20,621 nt of DNA from JBAVQS01 sp049694275 (GTDB lineage: Bacteria > Chloroflexota > Anaerolineae > UBA4142 > SHND01), in assembly GCA_049694275.1 (NCBI GenBank), contig JBAVQS010000218.1:1-20621 (forward strand), given 5' to 3'. Under the pieces are notes generated by a model that worked only from the letters and a program-made list of their open reading frames with translations, was not told the origin of the DNA and ran no database searches. The position numbers and the translations under genes were made by a program. This document shows, piece after piece, positions 13,229 to 20,621 of this stretch (position 1 is the stretch's first letter; the number at the start of each line of letters is the position of its first letter).

Positions 13229-14830
13229 ATGCGTTACCTCACCCTTGCCCTGTTTCTCCTGCTGGCCGCTTGCAATACAGTCACCCTGACGCCGACGCCG
13301 GGAAATGCGACGAGCACCCCGCGCTATATCTTGCGCACACCGACCTTGTCGGACGACCTGCCTTTTCTGATAACGCAGACGCCTACCCATACCCCGGCCA
13401 GCACCCCCTCGCCGGCGGAAACCGCGCCTGCCGTGCCGACGCTATCCGGGCAAGCCGGTCCGTATGCCGCTGACCTGCGTCCCGAATTCCAGAATGATGT
13501 CGGGCTCGTCCCCTCGCCGACCCTCTACCGGATGGACCTGCAACTCTCGCCGGCGCTCGACCGGCTAACCGGGACCGAGGCGGTCACGTACACCAATCGT
13601 ACTGGCCAGCCACTAAGCGAGATCTATTTCCGGCTCTTTGCCAACTATCCGGACGGCGGCGACAAGATCAGCATTGATAGCCTCCAGGTGAATCAGGCCC
13701 CGGCGCAAAAAACGCTGGAGGTGCAGGATACCGCGCTCAAAGTGGCGCTCCCCCAGTCCCTTGCCCCCGGCCAGAGCGCGCGTCTCGACCTCACCTGGAA
13801 CGTGACTATCCCGATTAGCCACACCGAGCATTACGCCGATTTCACGAACAGCGATGGCATCGTTACCTTGCCCAGTGTCTATCCGCTCATCCCCGCGTAT
13901 GATACCCAGGGCTGGCATATCGAGCTGCCGCCCGCGTATGGCGACCTCGTCTATGCCGACGATTCCTTCTACGACGTGCGCATCACCGCGCCGACGACGA
14001 CCACGGTCATTGCCTCCGGGACGGCGGTCCAAACACTGACCCAGGGGGATCAGACCACGTATTACTATATCGGCGCACCGATGCGCGATTTTTCCATCGA
14101 CGCGAGTACGACCTTGCGCAAAGCGAGTACGCAGGTTGGCGATATTACGATCAATTCATATTACCTGCCGCAAGACGAAGCAATCGGGCAGAATGTGCTC
14201 AATTGGTCTGCCGCCGCGCTGGACCTCTATCAAAAACGCATTGGTCCTTATCCCTTCAAGGAGCTGGACGTCCTCGAAACGCCGACCACCGCCGGCGGCA
14301 TCGAGTATCCGGGACTGGTAGCGCTTGCGGAAGATCTCTATCGCAATCCCCAACAGCGCAACTATTTGGAATTTGCCGATATACACGAGGTCGCCCACCA
14401 ATGGTTCTATTCCAATGTCGGCGACGATCAGGTCAACACGCCGTGGATGGATGAATCGTTCGTCCAGTACGTCTCGTATATATACGAACAGCAAACGTAC
14501 GGCCAGCAGACCGCCGATTTTATAAAGCAGAGCGTCTTTCAGCGCCCATGGGACGACGCCAAAAAGCAGGGCCAGGACAAGCCCATCGGGTTGCCGGTCA
14601 TGTCCTATTCCGAGCGGGAATATGTCGCGTTCGTCTATGGCAAAGGCCCGCTCTTTTTTGATACAGTGCGCCAGCAGATCGGCGACGACAAGTTCTTCCA
14701 GTTCCTCCAGACCTATTACAGCCGCTACCGCTACAAGGTTGCCCATCCCGACGATATGCTGAAAACGATGAACGAGGTTAGCGGCCAGGACCTGACGGCC
14801 TTATTCAATCAATGGGTGTATGGGAAATAG
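13229..14830 (+). CDS. M1-family zinc metallopeptidase lipoprotein
   Basis: This 533-residue secreted lipoprotein is a gluzincin aminopeptidase-like enzyme. The start MRYLTLALFLLLAAC is a lipoprotein signal, with the lipidated cysteine at residue 15. A low-complexity Pro/Thr-rich linker (about 16-80) follows, then an N-terminal beta domain (about 95-280). The zinc site is HEVAH (386-390) with the third ligand E409, exactly HEXXH-X18-E. Upstream, GGIEYPG (356-362) corresponds to the GxMEN exopeptidase motif with Ile and Tyr substituted, as in many bacterial M1 relatives. Tyr470 in FVYGKG is the likely transition-state residue. The C-terminal ERAP-like helical domain of classical M1 enzymes is absent, so substrate range is uncertain. 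The ATG at 13229 is set by the signal peptide; the open frame upstream overlaps the thioesterase gene. No ribosome-binding site or clear promoter precedes it. Confidence 0.92.
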   Translation: MRYLTLALFLLLAACNTVTLTPTPGNATSTPRYILRTPTLSDDLPFLITQTPTHTPASTPSPAETAPAVPTLSGQAGPYAADLRPEFQNDVGLVPSPTLYRMDLQLSPALDRLTGTEAVTYTNRTGQPLSEIYFRLFANYPDGGDKISIDSLQVNQAPAQKTLEVQDTALKVALPQSLAPGQSARLDLTWNVTIPISHTEHYADFTNSDGIVTLPSVYPLIPAYDTQGWHIELPPAYGDLVYADDSFYDVRITAPTTTTVIASGTAVQTLTQGDQTTYYYIGAPMRDFSIDASTTLRKASTQVGDITINSYYLPQDEAIGQNVLNWSAAALDLYQKRIGPYPFKELDVLETPTTAGGIEYPGLVALAEDLYRNPQQRNYLEFADIHEVAHQWFYSNVGDDQVNTPWMDESFVQYVSYIYEQQTYGQQTADFIKQSVFQRPWDDAKKQGQDKPIGLPVMSYSEREYVAFVYGKGPLFFDTVRQQIGDDKFFQFLQTYYSRYRYKVAHPDDMLKTMNEVSGQDLTALFNQWVYGK

Positions 14831-14844
14831 CGAACACCCCCCCC

Positions 14845-14873
14845 TTGACAAGCAAATTTAACATAGGGATAAT
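14845..14873 (+). promoter_or_regulatory. Predicted promoter of the cox operon
   Basis: TTGACA (14845-14850), a 17-base spacer and GATAAT (14868-14873) form a strong sigma-70-type promoter. The start would be near 14880, giving a leader of about 106 bases before the coxB ATG. That leader holds a weak 5-bp stem (GCGTC with GACGC) and nothing else I recognise. Confidence 0.75.
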
Positions 14874-14985
14874 TGGGGACGTTGTTTTGGCGTCATAGCT
14901 TGCCTCTGACGCGTTCGCATGGCGGGACTTCTTATATTGGGTGCGCCCCGTGTACGCCAAGACGCGTCAACGTTCAGGAGGAGGA

Positions 14986-16008
14986 ATGCACTCACCGTTC
15001 CCACGATTCGTTAAGCTGGTTCTTGCTTTAGCTTTATCTATTCTCGTTCTAACTCTGGCGGGTTGCTCGTCAACCCAGTCCATACTCGAGCCTGCGAATA
15101 CGAGCGCCCGTGACATCGCGGGGTTGTTTTACTTTATCTTTTACATCGCGCTCGTGATCTTTATTCTGGTCGAAGGGCTGCTCATCTTTTTCGTCGTGCG
15201 CTACCAGCGACGCGCGAATGCCGGGCTTCCCCCCCAGTTCCATGGCAACACTCGCATCGAGGTTGCGTGGACTCTGGCGCCGGCGATTGTCCTGGCCGTT
15301 GTCTTTTTCATGACGGTCCGGACGATGTCGAGTACGAGTCTTGCGGCGCAGCCCCCCGCTACTGTCAATGTGCGCGTGATCGGCCACCAGTGGTGGTGGG
15401 AGTTTCAATACCCCGATCTCGGCATTACGACGGCGAATGACCTCCACGTACCGGTCGGACAGGTTGTCAGCCTGACCCTTGAATCCGACAATGTGATCCA
15501 CAGTTTCTGGGTGCCCCAATTGATGGGCAAGACGGATGTGATCCCCGATCACCAGAACAAGACCTGGCTGCGCGCCGAAACGGCAAGCGTTTATAGCGGG
15601 CAATGCGCCGAGTTCTGCGGTGTGCAGCATGCCCATATGCTCTTTCGCGTTGTCGCCGATGAGGCGGGAACGTTTGACGCGTGGGTCAAGGGGCAGCAAA
15701 CGACAGCACAAACGCCTACCGACGGCGATGCCGCGCGCGGCGCGCAGATCTTTACCAGCAATGGCGGATGCTTTGCCTGTCACACCATTAACGGCGTTGA
15801 CAAGGCTAAGGGCAAAGTCGGACCGAACCTGACGCACTTTGGCAGCCGTCTGACTATCGCGGCCGGAACCCTCCCGAACACTCCGGAAAACCTGTCCGCA
15901 TGGCTGCACAACCCACAAGAGGTCAAGCCCGGCAATGCCATGAACATTGGCAAGTTATCGGACCCCGATATTCAGGCCCTTATCGCCTATCTTGCAAGTC
16001 TAAAATAG
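14986..16008 (+). CDS. coxB: Cytochrome c oxidase subunit II with fused cytochrome c domain (caa3 type)
   Basis: Subunit II receives electrons at its CuA centre and passes them to subunit I. The 340-residue protein starts with a lipoprotein signal (LTLAGC, Cys27), then two transmembrane helices (about 43-72 and 95-112). The CuA ligands are present: H172 (VIHSFWVPQ), C207, E209, C211, H215 and M218 in GQCAEFCGVQHAHM. The aromatic electron-entry motif HQWWWEFQYP lies at 134-143. A C-terminal cytochrome c domain has CFACH (262-266) and the likely axial Met319 (KPGNAM). This marks a caa3-type oxidase that accepts electrons without a separate soluble cytochrome docking step. I chose ATG 14986 because AGGAGG is 4 bases upstream; the in-frame GTG at 14941 has no such site. 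It is the first gene of the cox operon. Confidence 0.97.
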   Translation: MHSPFPRFVKLVLALALSILVLTLAGCSSTQSILEPANTSARDIAGLFYFIFYIALVIFILVEGLLIFFVVRYQRRANAGLPPQFHGNTRIEVAWTLAPAIVLAVVFFMTVRTMSSTSLAAQPPATVNVRVIGHQWWWEFQYPDLGITTANDLHVPVGQVVSLTLESDNVIHSFWVPQLMGKTDVIPDHQNKTWLRAETASVYSGQCAEFCGVQHAHMLFRVVADEAGTFDAWVKGQQTTAQTPTDGDAARGAQIFTSNGGCFACHTINGVDKAKGKVGPNLTHFGSRLTIAAGTLPNTPENLSAWLHNPQEVKPGNAMNIGKLSDPDIQALIAYLASLK

Positions 16009-16016
16009 CCTTGTCG

Positions 16017-16068
16017 TCGAATAGTCGTTTATTCAATCGTATGGATCAGGTGACTGGACGACTATCGA
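16017..16068 (+). other. Inverted repeat between coxB and coxA
   Basis: TCG-A-ATAGTCG (16017-16027) pairs with CGACTAT-CGA (16059-16068) as a 10-bp stem with one bulged A and a 31-base loop. It occupies most of the 87-base gap between coxB and coxA, which is the widest gap in the operon. There is no T run, so a role in mRNA processing or stability is more likely than termination. Confidence 0.4.
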
Positions 16069-16095
16069 ACCATCCGACTTATTCTAGGAGTTTCC

Positions 16096-17973
16096 ATGGC
16101 CACAAACGTAGCTGCCCTCCGGCGCACAGCCACGACCAATGGCTGGCTCAGTTGGGTACTGACCGTCGACCATAAAAGAATCGGCATTCTCTACCTTGTC
16201 ACGGCGCTCGTGTTCTTTCTTGTCGGCGGCATCGAAGCGCTCTTGATTCGTCTCCAACTGGGGACGCCGAACAATACGCTGCTCAATCCGGATCTTTATA
16301 ACCAGATCTTTACAATGCACGGCACGACCATGGTCTTTTTGGCGGTCATGCCGCTCAACACCGCCTTTGCCAACTATATCATGCCTCTGCAGATTGGGGC
16401 GCGCGACGTCGCGTTTCCACGGCTCAATGCACTGAGCTATTGGATGTTCCTGTTTGGCGGCCTGTTGCTCTATTCGAGCTTTGTCTTTGGGGGTGCACCT
16501 AACGCTGGGTGGTTTGGCTATGCCCCGTTGACCGAGCGTGGCGTGCAGACTGCGGTCGGCTCGCTGGCCGAAGCGACGACGCATGGGATTGACTTTTGGA
16601 TTCTCAGCCTGCAGTTGCTCGGCGTCTCGTCGCTGATCGGCTCGCTCAATTTTATTGTTACCATTCTCAACCTGCGCGCGCCTGGCATGCGACTGACGCG
16701 GATGCCGTTGTTCACCTGGGGCATCCTGGTCACTTCCATCCTGCTCATCTTTGCGCTGCCGAGTGTCACGGTCGGTCTGATGCTCTTGCTCTTTGATCGC
16801 TACTTTGGCACGAGCTTTTACCTGGCGAATGCCAAGGGCGACCCGCTGCTCTGGCAGCACCTCTTCTGGTTCTTTGGGCATCCCGAAGTCTATATCATGA
16901 TCATGCCGGCGTTCGGCATTATTTCGGAAGTGATTCCGACGTTTTCGCGCAAGCCGATCTTTGGCTATTCGGTGATGGCCTATTCCATGGCGGCCATCGG
17001 GTTCCTTGGATTTACCGTGTGGGCCCACCACATGTTCGCCGTGGGGCTCAACCCGGTCGCGGATGCCGCATTCGCGCTGAGCAGTATGCTCATCGCCATT
17101 CCAACAGGCGTCAAGATTTTTAACTGGATGGGAACCCTGTATCGCGGGTCGATTCGGCTCACTACTTCGATGCTGTACGCCCTCTCCTTTATCGGTTTGT
17201 TCACCATCGGCGGGCTCAGCGGCGTACAGCTCGCCACCGTACCGGTCGACTGGCAGGTGACGGACACCTATTTTGTCGTCGCGCACTTTCACTATGTTCT
17301 TTTTGCGGGCGCAATGATGGCCGAGTTTGCGGGCCTGTATTATTGGTTCCCCAAGATCACCGGCAAGTTCATGAATGAAAAGATCGGCCTGATCAATGTG
17401 ACTCTGGTCTTTATCGGACTCAACCTGACCTTTTTCCCCATGCACATTGTCGGGCTCCTGGGCATGCCGCGGCGCATCTATACCTACGCCGCGGGCCAGG
17501 GCTGGGATACGCTCAATCTGCTAGAGACCATCGGCGCCTTTATCATCGCGCTTGGCGTGCTGGTATTCCTCTATAACGTCTGTGTCGGCCTGCGGTCCAA
17601 AGAGCGCGCTGGGAATGATCCGTGGGATGGGCAGATGCTTGAATGGGCCACCTCTTCGCCGCCGCCGGTCTATAACTTTGCAAAGATTCCGATTGTCAAC
17701 AGCAATCGACCCTTCTGGGATATGAAATACGGCGCAGCGGAAGGGGACAAGACGCCTCCTTCGCCAGCCCAGACGCAACCCCGGCCGGCGCTCAAGGAAG
17801 AAAAGACGGAAGCGCCCCATATTCATATGCCGTTGCCGAGCTATAACCCGATCATTGTCGCATTTGGAGTCGCCGTGATTGCCGTGGGCGTAATCTTTAA
17901 TCTGCTGATTGTTCCGCTGGGCATTGTCATACTGTTCGCCGGAATTATTGGCTGGGTTCGCGAGCCGGCATAA
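16096..17973 (+). CDS. coxA: Cytochrome c oxidase subunit I (A-type heme-copper oxidase)
   Basis: This is the catalytic subunit, reducing O2 to water and pumping protons. The 625-residue protein has at least twelve transmembrane helices. Heme a ligands are H75 (MHGTTMVF) and H399; the heme a3 ligand is H397 in VVAHFHYVLF. CuB ligands are H262 (HPEVY), H311 and H312. The crosslinked Tyr266 and proton-exit Glu264 are present. K340 (PTGVKIF) marks the K channel and D104 (GARDVAFPRLN) the D channel, so it is an A-type enzyme with both pathways. After the core, residues about 530-625 form an extra tail: a Pro/Glu-rich linker, then two hydrophobic segments. AGGAG lies 5 bases before the ATG. The gene follows coxB by 87 bases and precedes coxC by 14. 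Confidence 0.98.
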   Translation: MATNVAALRRTATTNGWLSWVLTVDHKRIGILYLVTALVFFLVGGIEALLIRLQLGTPNNTLLNPDLYNQIFTMHGTTMVFLAVMPLNTAFANYIMPLQIGARDVAFPRLNALSYWMFLFGGLLLYSSFVFGGAPNAGWFGYAPLTERGVQTAVGSLAEATTHGIDFWILSLQLLGVSSLIGSLNFIVTILNLRAPGMRLTRMPLFTWGILVTSILLIFALPSVTVGLMLLLFDRYFGTSFYLANAKGDPLLWQHLFWFFGHPEVYIMIMPAFGIISEVIPTFSRKPIFGYSVMAYSMAAIGFLGFTVWAHHMFAVGLNPVADAAFALSSMLIAIPTGVKIFNWMGTLYRGSIRLTTSMLYALSFIGLFTIGGLSGVQLATVPVDWQVTDTYFVVAHFHYVLFAGAMMAEFAGLYYWFPKITGKFMNEKIGLINVTLVFIGLNLTFFPMHIVGLLGMPRRIYTYAAGQGWDTLNLLETIGAFIIALGVLVFLYNVCVGLRSKERAGNDPWDGQMLEWATSSPPPVYNFAKIPIVNSNRPFWDMKYGAAEGDKTPPSPAQTQPRPALKEEKTEAPHIHMPLPSYNPIIVAFGVAVIAVGVIFNLLIVPLGIVILFAGIIGWVREPA

Positions 17974-17987
17974 AAGGAAGGTTTGGG

Positions 17988-18620
17988 ATGGCAACAACCG
18001 AAAAAACGCTTTACGACAAATCGCTCGACAATTTGAGCGAGCATCACGAGTCGGAGGAGCACCTCGCGACAACCACCGGATTGGACAGCCGTAAATTAGT
18101 CATCTGGCTCTTTATCGCGTCCGAGGTTCTGTTTTTCACCGGCCTTATCTCGACCTATCTGGTTTACCGGGGCGCGGTTCCGCGCGAGCAAGGGGTGGGC
18201 CATCTGGACCTGACGGTCGCTTCGATCAACACCTTTATCCTGCTCATGAGCAGCATGACGATGGTCACTGCGCTCGCCGCAATCCGCGACGGCAAAACGT
18301 CCCGCATGCGCCTGTGGCTTATTGCGACTGCGGTGCTGGGGCTCGTCTTTCTCGGGGGCCAGGTGTACGAGTATTCGCTCCTGTTCAATGAAGGGGTCTC
18401 GCTCGGGACGAACCTGTTCAGCTCGACGTTCTTTACGACAACCGGGTTTCACGGAACGCACGTTCTCATCGGCGTTATCTGGATCGTCTCGGTCCTCTTG
18501 CGTGCCTTTCGCGGCGGGGTCACTCCCGAGAACAATCTCTCCGTGGAGATGGTCGGACTTTACTGGCACTTTGTCGATATCGTCTGGGTGGTTCTCTTTA
18601 CCGTCATCTATCTCATCTAG
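17988..18620 (+). CDS. coxC: Cytochrome c oxidase subunit III
   Basis: Subunit III stabilises the oxidase and proton uptake into the D channel. The 210-residue membrane protein is of the short bacterial type with about five helices. After a hydrophilic His/Glu-rich N-terminus (residues 1-35) it has WLFIASEVLFFTGL with the conserved Glu46, then GFHGTHVLIGV and GLYWHFVDIVWV near the C-terminus, all hallmarks of this family. GGAAGG lies 7 bases before the ATG. It is the third gene of the operon, 14 bases after coxA. Confidence 0.96.
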   Translation: MATTEKTLYDKSLDNLSEHHESEEHLATTTGLDSRKLVIWLFIASEVLFFTGLISTYLVYRGAVPREQGVGHLDLTVASINTFILLMSSMTMVTALAAIRDGKTSRMRLWLIATAVLGLVFLGGQVYEYSLLFNEGVSLGTNLFSSTFFTTTGFHGTHVLIGVIWIVSVLLRAFRGGVTPENNLSVEMVGLYWHFVDIVWVVLFTVIYLI

Positions 18621-18633
18621 GGTAGAGGTATCT

Positions 18634-18924
18634 ATGGAAGAAAAGCACGAAACCAAACACAAGCATCCCAACTATCTCCTTATCTTTGTCGGGTTGGGGA
18701 TTCTGACGGCTATTGAAATCGCCATCACTTCCAGCCTGCCCGAAGCGACGCGCCTCCCCATTTTGCTAACTTTGTCGCTGATCAAAGCGGTGCTTGTCGC
18801 GCTCTTTTACATGCACCTGCTGAACGATAGCCGGTTATATGCCTTTTTCTTTGCGATGGCGATTTTCCTCCTCGCCATTCCGTTTGTGCTTTCGCTCCTG
18901 GTGATGCAGGCCACGGGGCAATAG
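18634..18924 (+). CDS. coxD: Cytochrome c oxidase subunit IV (small membrane subunit)
   Basis: This is a 96-residue protein with three hydrophobic segments after a charged, His/Lys-rich N-terminus (MEEKHETKHKHPNY). The pattern IEIAITSS, SLIKAVLVALFYMHL and a final hydrophobic helix matches the prokaryotic subunit IV family, in which the LIKAxLVAxFYMHL signature is conserved. It is a structural subunit with no redox centre. The ATG at 18634 follows the coxC stop by 13 bases, with a weak GAGG site upstream. The open frame extending back to 18322 lies inside coxC and is not part of the gene. Confidence 0.93.
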   Translation: MEEKHETKHKHPNYLLIFVGLGILTAIEIAITSSLPEATRLPILLTLSLIKAVLVALFYMHLLNDSRLYAFFFAMAIFLLAIPFVLSLLVMQATGQ

Positions 18925-18929
18925 AGACC

Positions 18930-19745
18930 ATGCCCGATCCGTCTTTTGATTTCTGGCTGAAAAACTGGTATTTTGAACCAAGCATTGTTCTGGGTCTCCT
19001 GGGTCTCTATGGCGGCTATATCCTGGCGACAGGCCGCTATCGCTCGCGGTTTGCACACAATAGGCCGCTCACCTCAGGCCAATTTGCCGCCTTTACGTCC
19101 GGCGTCGTCGTCCTTGTAATTGCGCTCCTCTCGCCTCTCGATCGGCTGGGAGATGCGTACTGGTTCACGGCGCACATGATTCAGCATGTGCTGTTAACAC
19201 TGGTTGCTCCCCCTCTGCTTATCATCGGTGCGCCCGGCTGGCTCTACGAGCCGTTGCGGGGCCGCCGGAGTGTACTGGGCCTGGCGACCGCGTCGACGAA
19301 CCCCTATCTTGCCTTTTTTGTGTTCAATTTCGTCTTTGCCATCTGGCATGTGCCATCCCTGTACGATGCGGCGCTCCAGAACGAAGGTGTCCATATCCTG
19401 GAGCATTTGAGCTTTATCGTCACTGCGCTCTTGACCTGGATGCCGGTCCTGAGCCCCACGCCGCTCCTGCCGCGGCTCTCGCCCCCGCTCGCCGTGCTCT
19501 ATCTCTTTCTCCAAAGTCTGCCGCCCACCATTCTGGGTGCAATCATTACCTTCGACGAGACCGCCCTCTATTCCTTTTACGTGACCGCGCCGCGCCTCTG
19601 GGGGCTCTCTGTGATGGATGACCAACTCTGGGCCGGGCTGGTCATGTGGATCGGCGGCGCACTCATCTGGTTGCTGGCGCTCTCCGTCATCTTTTTTAAG
19701 TGGTTCAACCGTCAAGAATCGGTTGAAGGTCAAGGGTTGATTTAA
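18930..19745 (+). CDS. ctaG: Cytochrome c oxidase assembly factor CtaG (caa3 type)
   Basis: CtaG of the caa3 type is a polytopic membrane protein needed for assembly of the oxidase, probably in delivery of copper. The 271-residue product has about seven hydrophobic segments. Conserved family features are AHMIQHVLLTLVAPPLLIIGAP (His82 and His86, shown here in part), FAIWHVPSLYDAAL, and HILEHLSF, which supply histidines that may bind metal. It begins 5 bases after the subunit IV stop, and its TAA overlaps the ctaB ATG by one base (TAATG), so translation is coupled. It is unrelated to the mitochondrial-type CtaG/Cox11 despite the shared symbol. Confidence 0.93.
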   Translation: MPDPSFDFWLKNWYFEPSIVLGLLGLYGGYILATGRYRSRFAHNRPLTSGQFAAFTSGVVVLVIALLSPLDRLGDAYWFTAHMIQHVLLTLVAPPLLIIGAPGWLYEPLRGRRSVLGLATASTNPYLAFFVFNFVFAIWHVPSLYDAALQNEGVHILEHLSFIVTALLTWMPVLSPTPLLPRLSPPLAVLYLFLQSLPPTILGAIITFDETALYSFYVTAPRLWGLSVMDDQLWAGLVMWIGGALIWLLALSVIFFKWFNRQESVEGQGLI

Positions 19746-20621
19746 TGAAAACATCGCTCACGCCTGTAGCGGCCCGTCCCTGGCTGCTGGACCGCATCGG
19801 CGCGTATCTTTTACTTACCAAGCCATGGATCGTGGCCTTGCTGCTTGTCACCACCCTGTGCGGGATGTTGATTGCCGCGCAGGGGCTACCGCCGGTCAAC
19901 ATTCTGCTCCTGACAATGATCGGCGGCGCGTTTGCGGCTGGCGGCTCAAACGCGCTGAATTCCTATATCGACCGCGACACCGACAAAGTGATGGGCCGCA
20001 CCGCGCGGCGGCCCCTGCCAAGTGGCCGGGTTACACCGCGGAATGCACTCATCTTTGCCGTGACCTTGTCAGTCCTGTCGCCGCTCATCCTGGGGTTTGG
20101 GGTGAACTGGCTCGCCGCCGGGCTGGCTGTTCTCGGTAATCTCTACTACGCGGGCATCTACACGGTCGGGCTCAAGCGGGCGACGCCGCAGAATATTGTG
20201 GTCGGCGGGGTCGCCGGCGCCATCCCGCCGCTGGTCGGTTGGGCAGCGGTTTCGAACGATATTAGCCTGCTCGCAATCTATCTCTTTGCAATTATCCTGA
20301 TCTGGACCCCACCCCATACCTGGGCGCTCATGCTGCTGCTGGACAAGGACTATAACAAGGCCAAGATTCCAATGCTCCCCGCAGCCTGGGGCCAGGTAGA
20401 AGCGCGGCGGCACATCATCCTCTATTCGATTCTGCTGGTTGCGATCTCTCTCCTTCCGTTTGTGATTGGCGCGCTGAGCTTGATCTATCTGCTCGGCGCG
20501 CTCCTGCTCGGCAGCTATTTTCTGGCGCTGGCGCTCCGCCTCTGGCGGAATGGGGAGAGCTACAAGCCGATTGCCCGCAAACTCTATCACTATTCGAACG
20601 CCTACCTGTTCATACTCTTTA
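19745..20621 (+). CDS. ctaB: Protoheme IX farnesyltransferase (heme O synthase), 3' end missing
   Basis: CtaB attaches a farnesyl group to protoheme IX, making heme O, the precursor of the heme A used by this oxidase. It is a membrane UbiA-family prenyltransferase. The window shows 292 residues with no stop, so a short C-terminal part is cut off. The first Asp-rich motif is NSYIDRDTDKVMGRT (72-86) followed by RRPLPSG. The second conserved region is YTVGLKRATPQNIVVGG with GAIPPLVGW, then LDKDYNKAKIPMLP. About seven to nine hydrophobic segments are visible. The ATG at 19745 overlaps the ctaG stop. The operon would be expected to continue with heme A synthase or copper chaperone genes outside the window. 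Confidence 0.95.
   Translation, partial: MKTSLTPVAARPWLLDRIGAYLLLTKPWIVALLLVTTLCGMLIAAQGLPPVNILLLTMIGGAFAAGGSNALNSYIDRDTDKVMGRTARRPLPSGRVTPRNALIFAVTLSVLSPLILGFGVNWLAAGLAVLGNLYYAGIYTVGLKRATPQNIVVGGVAGAIPPLVGWAAVSNDISLLAIYLFAIILIWTPPHTWALMLLLDKDYNKAKIPMLPAAWGQVEARRHIILYSILLVAISLLPFVIGALSLIYLLGALLLGSYFLALALRLWRNGESYKPIARKLYHYSNAYLFILF

Noticed and set aside
14880..14985. Possible riboswitch in the cox leader
   Set aside because: Only one weak 5-bp stem can be drawn in about 100 bases, and I see no conserved riboswitch motif.
16084..17445. Minus-strand open frame of 453 residues opposite coxA
   Set aside because: coxA is complete and unmistakable. The antisense frame is extremely rich in His, Arg, Glu and Gln, as expected from reverse-reading hydrophobic codons.

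Overview
The window is about 20.6 kb of GC-rich bacterial DNA. It most resembles an aerobic member of the Chloroflexota (Anaerolineae or a relative). I base this on the order coxB-coxA-coxC-coxD-ctaG-ctaB with a lipoprotein-type, cytochrome-c-fused subunit II, on the B-box zinc-finger membrane protein, on the large secreted multi-domain proteins, and on leaderless promoters mixed with Shine-Dalgarno genes. No 16S rRNA or other taxonomic marker is present, so the assignment is an inference. There are no tRNA or rRNA genes, CRISPR arrays, prophage genes or transposases.

Layout. Positions 1-1386 (+) hold the 3' part of a sulfite-oxidase-type molybdoenzyme, followed 3 bases later by a membrane-anchored pentaheme cytochrome c. 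Positions 1395-3892 (-) hold recN and a B-box zinc-finger membrane protein. Positions 4013-8432 (+) hold a promoter, a roughly 300-nt leader with several hairpins, one very large secreted protein made of two 5'-nucleotidase modules plus C-terminal domains, and a strong terminator. Positions 8431-9261 (-) encode a prepilin peptidase. It is divergent from an unrecognised membrane protein (9298-10146, +) that has an excellent leaderless promoter. Positions 10151-12018 (-) hold an EamA/DMT transporter overlapping an ornithine-cyclodeaminase/mu-crystallin-family reductase. A divergent intergenic region with a short repeat follows. Next come a leaderless acyl-ACP-thioesterase-like protein (12342-13178, +), an intrinsic terminator, and an M1-family zinc peptidase lipoprotein (13229-14830, +). 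From 14845 to the end runs an aerobic respiratory operon: a consensus promoter, caa3-type cytochrome c oxidase subunits II, I, III and IV, the CtaG assembly factor, and the start of the heme O synthase ctaB, cut by the window edge.

How the genes fit together. The cox operon encodes the enzyme, its copper-assembly factor and the first heme A biosynthesis enzyme. The subunit II heme domain lets it take electrons directly from soluble or membrane-attached carriers. The molybdoenzyme and pentaheme pair at the left end is probably a second redox module that passes electrons from an extracytoplasmic substrate, perhaps sulfite, into the membrane chain. The remaining genes are housekeeping (recN, prepilin peptidase) or nutrient-related (secreted nucleotidase, peptidase, exporter).

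Most of the window is ordinary. The points I find most worth a second look are three promoters whose -10 box lies exactly six bases before a start codon (leaderless genes, with start-site consequences), the structured leader of the nucleotidase gene with a 12-nt perfect match to the anti-Shine-Dalgarno tail, and the tandem nucleotidase whose second half has lost its substrate arginine motif and gained an EF-hand-like loop. I see no clear new multi-gene system.
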